Part shown: positions 50,048-58,018 of the stretch, piece by piece | Position numbering within the stretch: position 1 is the first letter of the stretch | Layout of the letters: every line of letters begins with the position of its first letter | From: Tolumonas sp008015085 | GTDB taxonomy: Bacteria; Pseudomonadota; Gammaproteobacteria; Enterobacterales; Aeromonadaceae | Length of the DNA stretch: 64,000 bases | NCBI GenBank assembly: GCA_029265125.1 | Contig: JAJUJX010000001.1 | Span: 248,001 to 312,000 of the forward strand | Direction of reading: 5' to 3' | Made by a program: the position numbers and the translations under genes | Notes under the pieces: generated by a model | Databases searched by the model: none | What the model was told of the DNA's origin: nothing | What the model saw: the letters and a program-made list of their open reading frames with translations, nothing else

Positions 50048-52657
50048 ATGCCCGATAATCCTGATGCCGTAATCATTATCGCTGATTCCTCCCGTCAGCA
50101 ATGGCTGTATGCCTTGCTCAGCCGGTATTACCATGTCCATACGGTATTGCCGTCAGACGATGATCACCAGAACATCGATCTCTATTTCTTCGACGAAGTC
50201 ACTTTGGAAGAGAACCGGAAATGGCTGGAGGAGTGGCGAAAAAATGTGCAGCCGGATTCGCCGCCAGTGTTGCTACTGTGTGACCGAAACCACCCTGAAA
50301 TACCTGCGGAACAACGCAAGCTTGTCGATGAAATCTTACCTGCGGATATTGAAGCGGAGCAATTAAGAGAGCATATCAATCAATGGTTAAGGCTAAGAGA
50401 CAGTGTGCAGGTCTGGCTTAAAGCTTCTAATACGCATCAGGTTATCCGTGAGCCGTTATCTCATCCCAGTTCTGCTCTGAACAATATTCCAACGACTTCC
50501 ATTCCGGTGACTCCGGAGCCCAATAATATTGCTCTACCCTGCGATCTGAAATGCGATCTGATGTCGTTATTTTTCGAAAGTACCTCACAGGGCATGTTTA
50601 TTTGTGATGTTGAAGGTTGCGTTGTTGCGGTGAATGCCGCTTTCGCATCGATTGTGGGTTATACCCCTCAGGAGTTGCAGGGCGTTAAACCGGATTTTTT
50701 ATTACCGTTACGTGGCAACAGTGACTATTACAAAGAATTCAGGCACCGGATCCATGAACAGAATGCCTGGGATGGCGAACTGACTGGACGACGTAAAGAT
50801 GGTGATATATTCCCATTCTGGCTGACATTGCGCTTTTATGCCACACAACCTCAGGTGACATCAGATGTAAAAGAAGGCTATTACATTGGAATTATTACCG
50901 ATCTCAGTGTCAGCCGTATGCTGGAAGACAGCGTATTACAGCTTTCCCGTACCGACTCATTATCTGAACTAAACCGGGTATTGCTGGAAGAACGACTGGC
51001 GCTGGATATCCGTCAGGCTGAACGGCATCAGCAGATCGTTGCGGTGCTGTATATCAATCTGCGGCGTTTTCGTAACATCAATGATCGCTTTGGCTATGCG
51101 GTCGGCGACTGGGTACTGATGAGCCAGTTACAGCGTTTGCGTCGTCTCGTTGGTAACAAAGGCATGGTCTGCCGCCTGTTTGCGAACAACTATGTCATCG
51201 TCCTACCGGAACTGGATGACGTCAGCCCGGCCATCGAACTGGCCGAACGAATAGCGCAGGATCTTTCGCAGCCTCTGTTCCACGATAATAAAGAGATCAT
51301 CTCTTATCCTGTCGTTGGTATCGCAGATTATCCCCATTATGGAATGAGTGCTGTGGAACTGATCCGCAATGCCGATACGGCGATGGACTGGTGCCGCCGG
51401 GATAATGAATGCAAAATTCAGTATTTCAATCATGACCTGCATACCGATCTGCAATACCGGCTAAATCTGGAGCGGGATCTAAAGCTCGCGTTGCAACGTA
51501 ATGAATTTATTCTGGAATATCAGCCTCAGCTCAGCCTGCGAAGTGGCAATGTTACCAGTGTGGAAGCGTTGATTCGCTGGAACTCCCCGAAGGGGATGGT
51601 GCCGCCTAAAGATTTTATCCCTTTTGCGGAAGAGAGTGACCTGATCATTCCAATCAGTAACTGGGTCATTCGTGAGGCCTGTCGGCAAGGGGCTGAATGG
51701 ATGAAGCAAGGGCTGAATTATTCGATTGCCATCAATCTGTCAGCCTCCCATTTCCAGAACGATCGGCTGGTGGAACAAGTAGCAGAGGCTTTGCAGGAAA
51801 GCGGTTTTCCGGCTGAAAAACTGGAGCTGGAAGTGACAGAAAGCTGCATCATGCTTGAAGTGAATAGCAGCATTAACACACTGAATGCCCTGAAAAAACT
51901 GGGAGTATCACTTTCTGTTGATGATTTCGGAACGGGTTATTCCAGCCTGAGTTATCTCAAACTCTTCCCGCTGGATAAGCTCAAAATTGACCAGTCGTTT
52001 GTCAGTGATTTACCGATGAGCAACAGTGATGCCGTCATCATCCGGGCGATCATTGCACTAGGTCATGCGATGGGGCTGACTATTGTAGCTGAAGGTGTCG
52101 AAACGCAGGAGCAGTATGCCTTACTGCGTTCATGGCATTGCGATTCGATGCAGGGCTTTTTGTTTACCCCCTCAGTTTCTGCCACAGAATTGCCGGGTAT
52201 TGCCCGGCGTATAACCTCCAAAGTACCGGAAGGTCAGGCTGCACCGGCAAAAGAGCAAAAGCATGTATTACTGCTGGTGGATGACGAACCCTCTATTCTG
52301 AGCGCACTGCGTCGCACTTTGCGCAGCGGCGATTATCTGATAGTCACTGCAAATGATGCGGCGGAAGCATTAGACGCACTAGCCCGTCATGATGTCGGCG
52401 TTATTGTTACCGACAACCGGATGCCCGGCGTAAGCGGCATTGAGCTATTGCGGCAGGTAAAACAACGTTATCCGCATATTATCCGCATCATGTTGAGCGG
52501 ATATGCCGATTTTACATCGCTGTCCAGCGCAATTAACTCCGGCGAAATATTCCGTTTCCTGAGTAAGCCCTGGGAAGATGAACAGCTCAAAACCGCTGTG
52601 CGTGATGGTTTTATTAAGTTTGATGATCAACACCTGATTAACCCCATGCAGAGTTAA
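50048..52657 (+). CDS. PAS-GGDEF-EAL protein with N-terminal receiver-like and C-terminal receiver domains
   Basis: An 869-residue cytoplasmic signalling protein. Residues 1-115 resemble a degenerate receiver. A PAS domain follows (about 175-285, FICDVEGCVVAVNAAFASIVGYT). The GGDEF domain (about 305-465) has lost its active site: FANNY stands where GGDEF should be. The EAL domain (about 480-730) keeps SVEALIRW, the DDFGTGYSSLSYL loop and EGVETQEQY, so it should hydrolyse c-di-GMP. A C-terminal receiver (about 740-865) has the phospho-Asp in VTDNRMPG. The ATG at 50048 matches a GGAG site 11 bases upstream. It is first of four co-directional signalling genes. Confidence 0.92.
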   Translation: MPDNPDAVIIIADSSRQQWLYALLSRYYHVHTVLPSDDDHQNIDLYFFDEVTLEENRKWLEEWRKNVQPDSPPVLLLCDRNHPEIPAEQRKLVDEILPADIEAEQLREHINQWLRLRDSVQVWLKASNTHQVIREPLSHPSSALNNIPTTSIPVTPEPNNIALPCDLKCDLMSLFFESTSQGMFICDVEGCVVAVNAAFASIVGYTPQELQGVKPDFLLPLRGNSDYYKEFRHRIHEQNAWDGELTGRRKDGDIFPFWLTLRFYATQPQVTSDVKEGYYIGIITDLSVSRMLEDSVLQLSRTDSLSELNRVLLEERLALDIRQAERHQQIVAVLYINLRRFRNINDRFGYAVGDWVLMSQLQRLRRLVGNKGMVCRLFANNYVIVLPELDDVSPAIELAERIAQDLSQPLFHDNKEIISYPVVGIADYPHYGMSAVELIRNADTAMDWCRRDNECKIQYFNHDLHTDLQYRLNLERDLKLALQRNEFILEYQPQLSLRSGNVTSVEALIRWNSPKGMVPPKDFIPFAEESDLIIPISNWVIREACRQGAEWMKQGLNYSIAINLSASHFQNDRLVEQVAEALQESGFPAEKLELEVTESCIMLEVNSSINTLNALKKLGVSLSVDDFGTGYSSLSYLKLFPLDKLKIDQSFVSDLPMSNSDAVIIRAIIALGHAMGLTIVAEGVETQEQYALLRSWHCDSMQGFLFTPSVSATELPGIARRITSKVPEGQAAPAKEQKHVLLLVDDEPSILSALRRTLRSGDYLIVTANDAAEALDALARHDVGVIVTDNRMPGVSGIELLRQVKQRYPHIIRIMLSGYADFTSLSSAINSGEIFRFLSKPWEDEQLKTAVRDGFIKFDDQHLINPMQS

Positions 52658-52698
52658 TTAACAATGGCCGCAGAGTGCATGATGAAGGGAATAAAATT

Positions 52699-53997
52699 AT
52701 GAATACTGCGTTTACCATCCTTCTGGTGGATGATGAAACGAACATTCTTAAAGCTCTGCATCGATTATTACGGCCTGAAGGATATCGTATCCTGACAGCA
52801 GAAAGCGGGGCGGATGCTCTGGCAATTCTGGCCAGAGAGTCAGTTGATCTGGTGGTTTCTGATATGAGAATGCCGGAAATGGACGGCGCAGTCTTTCTGG
52901 CGAAAGTCCGGCAGACATGGCCGGATACTGTTCGCCTGCTACTGACAGGCCATGCTGATATGGCGCAAACCGTTTCTGCTATCAATCAGGGCGAAATATA
53001 CCGCTTTATTGCTAAACCATGGAATGATCAGGAGTTGATCATCATTGTGCGTCAGGCACTGGAACAGCTGTATTTAAAACGTGAAAATTTTCGGCTGCAG
53101 CAATTAACAGCCGAACAAAATGAAGCGCTGAAACAGGCCAATAATACACTGGAACAGAAAGTTGCTCAGCGTACCGCCGAGTTAAGTCAGCTGGTTTCAT
53201 TTCTTGAACTGACGCAGGAAGAGCTGAAATCTTCCTTTCAGACTTCATTGCAGGTCTTCTCTGGCATCATTGAAATGCGGTTTGCACACTGGAGCGGGCA
53301 CAGCCAGCGAGTAACGGCCATTGCAGAACGGTTAGCTCAACTGGCCGGGCTGAAGTCGGAAGAGACAGAAGCGGTTATCAACGCTGCCACTTTGCATGAT
53401 ATCGGCAAAGTGGCCCTGCCCGACAGCCTGCTGGCTAAAGCCTATCACAGTCATAACAGGCAGGAGCGGGCAGAGTTCATGGAGCATCCTGCGCTTGGTC
53501 AGATGGTACTACTGCCGATCCAGGAACTGAATCTTGCTGGCGTTTATATTCGCGGTCAGCATGAAAATTACGACGGCAGCGGTTTTCCTGATCATCTGAA
53601 ACATCAGGAAATCCCGATTGGCGCAAAGATCCTGGCTATAGCGGTCGATTATGACGAATTACTGATGGGTCTGCTGTTACCTCAGAGCGTCTCGCCCGAA
53701 CATGCACGTCTCTACATTCGGGAAAACAGCGGAAAACGTTATGACCCCGAACTGGTCAGGCTGTTTGTCCGGGTCATGGAAACCACACAATCTAAAATCA
53801 GAGAAACCGCACTAACCAGCAACCAGCTTAAACCCGGTATGGTGCTATCCCGTGATTTATACAGTTCAGCCCGCTTCCTGCTGTTGGCCAAAGGCCGGAA
53901 ACTGGACACTTCAATTATTCAGCATATTTGCCGCTTCGAACGGGCCGAAGGTAAGCCAGTTACCGTTTATATCCGGCAAGATGAACCCAAGGAGTAA
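52699..53997 (+). CDS. Receiver-HD-GYP protein (RpfG-like, altered motif)
   Basis: A 432-residue response regulator with an N-terminal receiver (phospho-Asp in VVSDMRMPEMDG, about residue 55; the tail GEIYRFIAKPWNDQEL). A coiled coil follows (about 130-180), then an HD-GYP-type domain with LHDIGK at about 232. The second signature reads GQHENYDGSGFPD: the usual HHE is QHE and GYP is GFP, so one metal ligand is changed. It would degrade c-di-GMP if active. The ATG at 52699 follows AAGGGA. The next gene starts two bases after its stop. Confidence 0.9.
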   Translation: MNTAFTILLVDDETNILKALHRLLRPEGYRILTAESGADALAILARESVDLVVSDMRMPEMDGAVFLAKVRQTWPDTVRLLLTGHADMAQTVSAINQGEIYRFIAKPWNDQELIIIVRQALEQLYLKRENFRLQQLTAEQNEALKQANNTLEQKVAQRTAELSQLVSFLELTQEELKSSFQTSLQVFSGIIEMRFAHWSGHSQRVTAIAERLAQLAGLKSEETEAVINAATLHDIGKVALPDSLLAKAYHSHNRQERAEFMEHPALGQMVLLPIQELNLAGVYIRGQHENYDGSGFPDHLKHQEIPIGAKILAIAVDYDELLMGLLLPQSVSPEHARLYIRENSGKRYDPELVRLFVRVMETTQSKIRETALTSNQLKPGMVLSRDLYSSARFLLLAKGRKLDTSIIQHICRFERAEGKPVTVYIRQDEPKE

Positions 53998-53999
53998 TC

Positions 54000-54554
54000 A
54001 TGGAAAAAATACTGCTGGTTGATGATGAACCGATGATCCTGAAAGCATTAGTCCGGTTATTACAGCGAACTCCCTGTATCTGTGATGGCCGGTTATTCAG
54101 ACTGGATGTCATCACATTTACTGATCCGGGTATGGCGCTTGATTATGTGCGTGAGCATCAGGTTTCTCTGGTGGTTTCTGATTATCGTATGCCAGGTATG
54201 GATGGTGTGAATCTGCTGGCAGCCATCAAAGAGCTGCAGCCGGAAGCATCCCGCATCATCATCTCCGGATATGCAGACTTAAATGCACTGGTGGAAGCGA
54301 TCAACCGTGCCAATATTTATCGTTTCATCGCGAAACCCTGGAACGATTACGAACTGATTTCAACAATCGGGCAAGCATTACGCCACCGTCAATTGATGCT
54401 GGAAAATCAGGCTCTGGCTGATGCCGGGCGTGAAATCGTGAATCATAAAGCAGATAACTCAAAGCTGATCAAACAGCTGGAACGTGAAGAGCCGGGAATT
54501 ACCAAGGTTAACTGGGGGCCTGATGGTTCAGTCATGCTGGATGATGAGGAATAA
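54000..54554 (+). CDS. Single receiver-domain response regulator with C-terminal extension
   Basis: A 184-residue receiver protein with DDEP at the N-terminus and the phospho-Asp in VVSDYRMPGMDG at about residue 62. Its tail ANIYRFIAKPWNDYEL is almost the same as in the preceding HD-GYP protein, so the receivers are paralogous. A 40-residue charged extension ends in DDEE. It has no output domain, so it may relay phosphate or act by protein contact. A short SD (AAGGAG) lies in the end of the previous gene. Confidence 0.9.
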   Translation: MEKILLVDDEPMILKALVRLLQRTPCICDGRLFRLDVITFTDPGMALDYVREHQVSLVVSDYRMPGMDGVNLLAAIKELQPEASRIIISGYADLNALVEAINRANIYRFIAKPWNDYELISTIGQALRHRQLMLENQALADAGREIVNHKADNSKLIKQLEREEPGITKVNWGPDGSVMLDDEE

Positions 54555-54556
54555 AA

Positions 54557-56053
54557 ATGGCACTGGTGTGGGGTGACGAATATCTTTCCGGTATTCCTGA
54601 AATTGATGAGCAGCACAAAACCATCTTCAGGGAAATGGGCACCTTGGGAATGAGTTTGCTGCAAGGCAAACCCAGCGAAGAGATATTACAAGAACTAAGG
54701 CATCTGGCAGCAACACTCCGCGAACATATCAATTACGAAGAATTGATGATGTTTCAGGAAGGGTGTCTGTCAGAAGTGATCTGGGGGCACTCAGAAGACC
54801 ACCAGCTTTTTTTACAGCATTTGCAACATGCCAGTGATGAATTGCTTACTCGCGACGAGATCAGGGCCTTCCTTCGCTATGCCATTTTCTGGATGCGTTA
54901 CCACATTCTGACCATTGATAAACCAGTCTGTTATCAGTTTCTGGCTATGCGTAAAGGGATGAGCGCAGAAGAGGCTCATGCACATTCTGCTGAAATCGTC
55001 ATAGAAGCCGTACCACTCATTTTGGGTGGGCTGCACCAAACCTATTCTGAACTCTATGACTCACAATTACATGTTGTACATCAGAATAGTCATCTGCTCG
55101 AAGCACAGCGTAATCTGAAACAAATTAATCAGCGACTGGAAGATCGGGTAACACTGCGGACCAATGAACTGATCGAAGCCAATAAAAAATTGCAGGATGA
55201 ATATGAAAAACTGCACTTACTGAACCAGAAACTCGAAAGTGCTCAAGGGCAATTATTGCAGTCTGAAAAAATGGCCGCCATCGGGCAGCTTGCCGCCGGT
55301 GTCGCTCATGAAATCAATAACCCGGTTGGGTTTGTCAATGCCAATTTGGGAACGCTAAAAAGCTATGTTGAATCATTACTGTCGTTGATAAATACGTTTG
55401 AACAGGTTTCTGATGAACTGCCTGCCAGTGTTCAAAAACGGCTGAATGATATGAAAATTGCGATTGAACTTGATTACGTGCGGCAGGACATTCTTGACCT
55501 GCTGGCTGAGTCAGCTGATGGGTTAGATCGGGTAAAACAAATCGTTCAGGATCTGAAAGACTTCGCACGTGCGGGCGAATCGGTCTGGCAAGACTCTGAT
55601 CTGCATCGCGGGTTAGACAGCACACTAAACGTAGTCTGGAATGAGCTGAAATATAAAGCCAAAGTCCATAAAGAATATGGTGTGCTGCCACTGGTACGGT
55701 GTGTGCCGGCGCAAATCAATCAGGTATTCATGAACATACTGGTAAATGCGGCACATGCCATCGAAAACATGGGGGACATTACACTAAAGACCGGTGTAGA
55801 AGGTGAAAATGTCTGGATATCTATCAGCGATAATGGCCGGGGTATGCCCGAAGCTGTATGTAAGCGAATATTTGAGCCGTTTTTTACCACCAAACCAGTA
55901 GGGCAGGGCACAGGGCTAGGGCTTTCACTGGCTTACAGCATCATTCAGAAACATAAAGGGCGCATTGACGTAAACAGTACAGAGGGTGTTGGCACAACCT
56001 TCACCATCCATCTGCCGATCGCCGGAATCGGTGAACAGAATAGAGAAGCGTAA
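54557..56053 (+). CDS. Hemerythrin-domain sensor histidine kinase
   Basis: A 498-residue cytosolic kinase. The N-terminal hemerythrin domain (about 1-130) has the full di-iron ligand set by spacing: His20, His57, Glu61, His78, His82, His116 and Asp121. Such domains bind oxygen or react with NO. A coiled coil follows (about 175-235), then the HisKA box AAGVAHEINNP with phospho-His near 251, and a catalytic ATPase domain with NAAHAIENMG, DNGRGMPE and GTGLGLSLAYSII. No membrane segment is seen. It starts two bases after the preceding receiver gene and is the probable input for the three receiver proteins upstream. Confidence 0.93.
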   Translation: MALVWGDEYLSGIPEIDEQHKTIFREMGTLGMSLLQGKPSEEILQELRHLAATLREHINYEELMMFQEGCLSEVIWGHSEDHQLFLQHLQHASDELLTRDEIRAFLRYAIFWMRYHILTIDKPVCYQFLAMRKGMSAEEAHAHSAEIVIEAVPLILGGLHQTYSELYDSQLHVVHQNSHLLEAQRNLKQINQRLEDRVTLRTNELIEANKKLQDEYEKLHLLNQKLESAQGQLLQSEKMAAIGQLAAGVAHEINNPVGFVNANLGTLKSYVESLLSLINTFEQVSDELPASVQKRLNDMKIAIELDYVRQDILDLLAESADGLDRVKQIVQDLKDFARAGESVWQDSDLHRGLDSTLNVVWNELKYKAKVHKEYGVLPLVRCVPAQINQVFMNILVNAAHAIENMGDITLKTGVEGENVWISISDNGRGMPEAVCKRIFEPFFTTKPVGQGTGLGLSLAYSIIQKHKGRIDVNSTEGVGTTFTIHLPIAGIGEQNREA

Positions 56054-56070
56054 AGGTTTGGTGTAAATGA

Positions 56071-56388
56071 CTATTTAACCTGTTCTTTGACCTGGAACAG
56101 CTCCAGTTTTTCGAGTTCCATCTTGCTCTCGTTCTGTCTTAGTAAACAGGCAAATGTAATAGCCGGAGTCTGTTTTTTCACTTCACCGGTTACCAGCCAT
56201 TTATGTGCCTTTGCCAGCGGTTTCACTTCTGTTACCTGAATATCCATCAGCGACCCCATCCGGTAAGCCACCATTGTCTGACAGGTTTTTTGTGCCATCT
56301 GGGCAAAATTATCTGTGCTGGCCTGAGCCTGAGAATAAATGAAAGCAGATGCCAGCAGCACGCAGTGGCGAATTTGCGATAAGGTCAT
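56071..56388 (-). CDS. Hypothetical periplasmic protein
   Basis: A 105-residue protein with a likely Sec signal peptide (residues 1-23, LSQIRHCVLLASAFIYSQAQA) and a small mature domain with two cysteines (KTCQTMV and FACLL) that could form a disulfide. I do not recognise the family. It is convergent with the hemerythrin kinase, 17 bp between stops, and lies downstream of the porin terminator on its own. Confidence 0.7.
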   Translation of the reverse strand: MTLSQIRHCVLLASAFIYSQAQASTDNFAQMAQKTCQTMVAYRMGSLMDIQVTEVKPLAKAHKWLVTGEVKKQTPAITFACLLRQNESKMELEKLELFQVKEQVK

Positions 56389-56456
56389 AGGCAGGGTTGT
56401 GCGATAGAGAAATGATGACTCTGATTATCAAAGGATTATGCGCCGGGTGCAATAAC

Positions 56457-56480
56457 AAAAAACCCCCGCCGAAGCGAGGG
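56457..56480 (-). terminator. Terminator after the porin gene
   Basis: On the minus strand CCCTCGC pairs with GCGGGGG (one G-T pair) around TTCG and is followed by TTTTTTG. It lies 46 bases after the porin stop. Confidence 0.85.
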
Positions 56481-56525
56481 TCCAATAGGCATTTACTTCT
56501 GGCTTACGCCATCTGCACAGGCAGA

Positions 56526-57614
56526 TTAGAAGAAGTATTTGAAGCGTACGCGACCGCCCAGTTGATCAACTGATTCTTCGCCGTCAGCTTTGATTTCGCC
56601 GTAAGATGCACCTAGGTACATGTCGAAGTTGTCGATGCCCATAACTGCTGGGATTTTGTAAGAAGCGTAAACAACGTGGTTTTTAGTATTGTTGTCGTCG
56701 CCATCTGGATTGTTCAGACCATACAAGTAGGCAGCATAGAAGTTCTGGTATTGGATACCAGGGCCAACGGTGTAGTCTTTCTGCTCATCAGCAGTGCGGT
56801 ATGCACCACGCAGAGAGAAGCTCAGGTCGTCAGTGGCTTTGATAGTGGTGGTTGCACCGTAACCAGTCCAATCAGATACTGATTCACGATCTGCATCGTT
56901 GGTAACATAAGCATCAGGGATCAGGTTGATTTCAGCGCCTACTGCTACTGTCACAGTTTCACCAGTCCAGGCAACAACTGGGCGAGCCAGCAACGGGTCT
57001 TTGTTTTTAACTACATTGGCTGGGTCAGTTGCTACACCGTCACCATCGATATCTTGAGCTGCTTCGTCTGAATCATATGCATTATTATCAGAACCAAACA
57101 GAGTTGCAACTTCAAAGTGCCACTGACCAGCTTCTTTGCTGAACATTGCCTGGCTGCCGTCGTTTGCACGGCCACGAGCAGCTTTAGCGCGATACAGGTT
57201 CATGTTAGCGTCAGCAACATAGGTATCTTGGCCTGCAGGAGACAGGTCATAGGCTTCAAAGTGACCCAGCTTCACTGCCCAGTCGTTTTTCACACCGAAA
57301 GAGAACCAGTGGTCTTCACCTGAACCGTAGCCACCGTTAGTGCCATAAGTTGGATTGATTTTAAAACCAGCGAAGTTGCCGTTAGACAGAACGCGTTCAC
57401 CGTTGATGTCCAGCAGGATACGACCGCCCAGAGATTGGGTATCGGTTGCATCGGCACCATGGCCTTCGCTGAAGTTATCAGCAGTTACATCATACTCAAC
57501 ATCGCCACCGATATTCAGTTTACCTTGTGGAGTGTCAAAAGAAGCACCAGCGTGAGCGGCAGAAGCTACGAACAGAGCCAGTACACTAGGTACTAATACG
57601 TTCAGTTTTTTCAT
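56526..57614 (-). CDS. Outer-membrane porin
   Basis: A 362-residue beta-barrel protein. A signal peptide (MKKLNVLVPSVLALFVASAAHA) is cut before GASFDTP. Alternating hydrophobic strands with aromatic girdles fill the mature part, and it ends in the C-terminal Phe (RFKYFF) typical of outer-membrane proteins. An acidic loop DIDGDGVATDP could bind calcium. The start could be 57620 (MTMKK) or 57614; the second is better spaced from AGGA. Strong codon bias suggests high expression. It resembles general or sugar porins of Aeromonas-like bacteria; the substrate is unknown. Confidence 0.88.
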   Translation of the reverse strand: MKKLNVLVPSVLALFVASAAHAGASFDTPQGKLNIGGDVEYDVTADNFSEGHGADATDTQSLGGRILLDINGERVLSNGNFAGFKINPTYGTNGGYGSGEDHWFSFGVKNDWAVKLGHFEAYDLSPAGQDTYVADANMNLYRAKAARGRANDGSQAMFSKEAGQWHFEVATLFGSDNNAYDSDEAAQDIDGDGVATDPANVVKNKDPLLARPVVAWTGETVTVAVGAEINLIPDAYVTNDADRESVSDWTGYGATTTIKATDDLSFSLRGAYRTADEQKDYTVGPGIQYQNFYAAYLYGLNNPDGDDNNTKNHVVYASYKIPAVMGIDNFDMYLGASYGEIKADGEESVDQLGGRVRFKYFF

Positions 57615-58018
57615 CGTCATCTTTCCTTGTTATGAGGGATGCCTGATTAACCCCAGGCTTGGTTTAGTCTCTGAAAAGTTTTTTTTAATTTCTTGGGAAC
57701 TTTTCTTGAATTAACCATATCTAACTAATGACAGCCCTGCAAACGTGCAAGCCCTTGGCATAATGGATTTGTGAGCCAGCTGGCAATCTCTATTTTTGTG
57801 CCCAAATGATCTGTGATCATGATCTCTTTCTGCTATTTCCCGCTTATATCTGCCATTGTTCAAATTTTAATTACGCTATTGATTGATCACCGTGCGTGCC
57901 TTGCGTACCATTTCGCTTTCCGCTTACACCATGGAATGGTGTAATATGCATATATATCCACTCTCGTCGCTTGGATACTCAATTTTTTGAATATCAGCAC
58001 CATGATCAGGAACACAGC
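57615..58018. promoter_or_regulatory. 404-bp divergent region (porin / ydiJ)
   Basis: No ORF is convincing. Near 57812-57827 TGTGATCATGATCTCT resembles a CRP site in one half only. The region must carry the porin promoter; TTTTTTTTAATTTC tracts lie near 57680. Nothing else specific was recognised. Confidence 0.4.
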
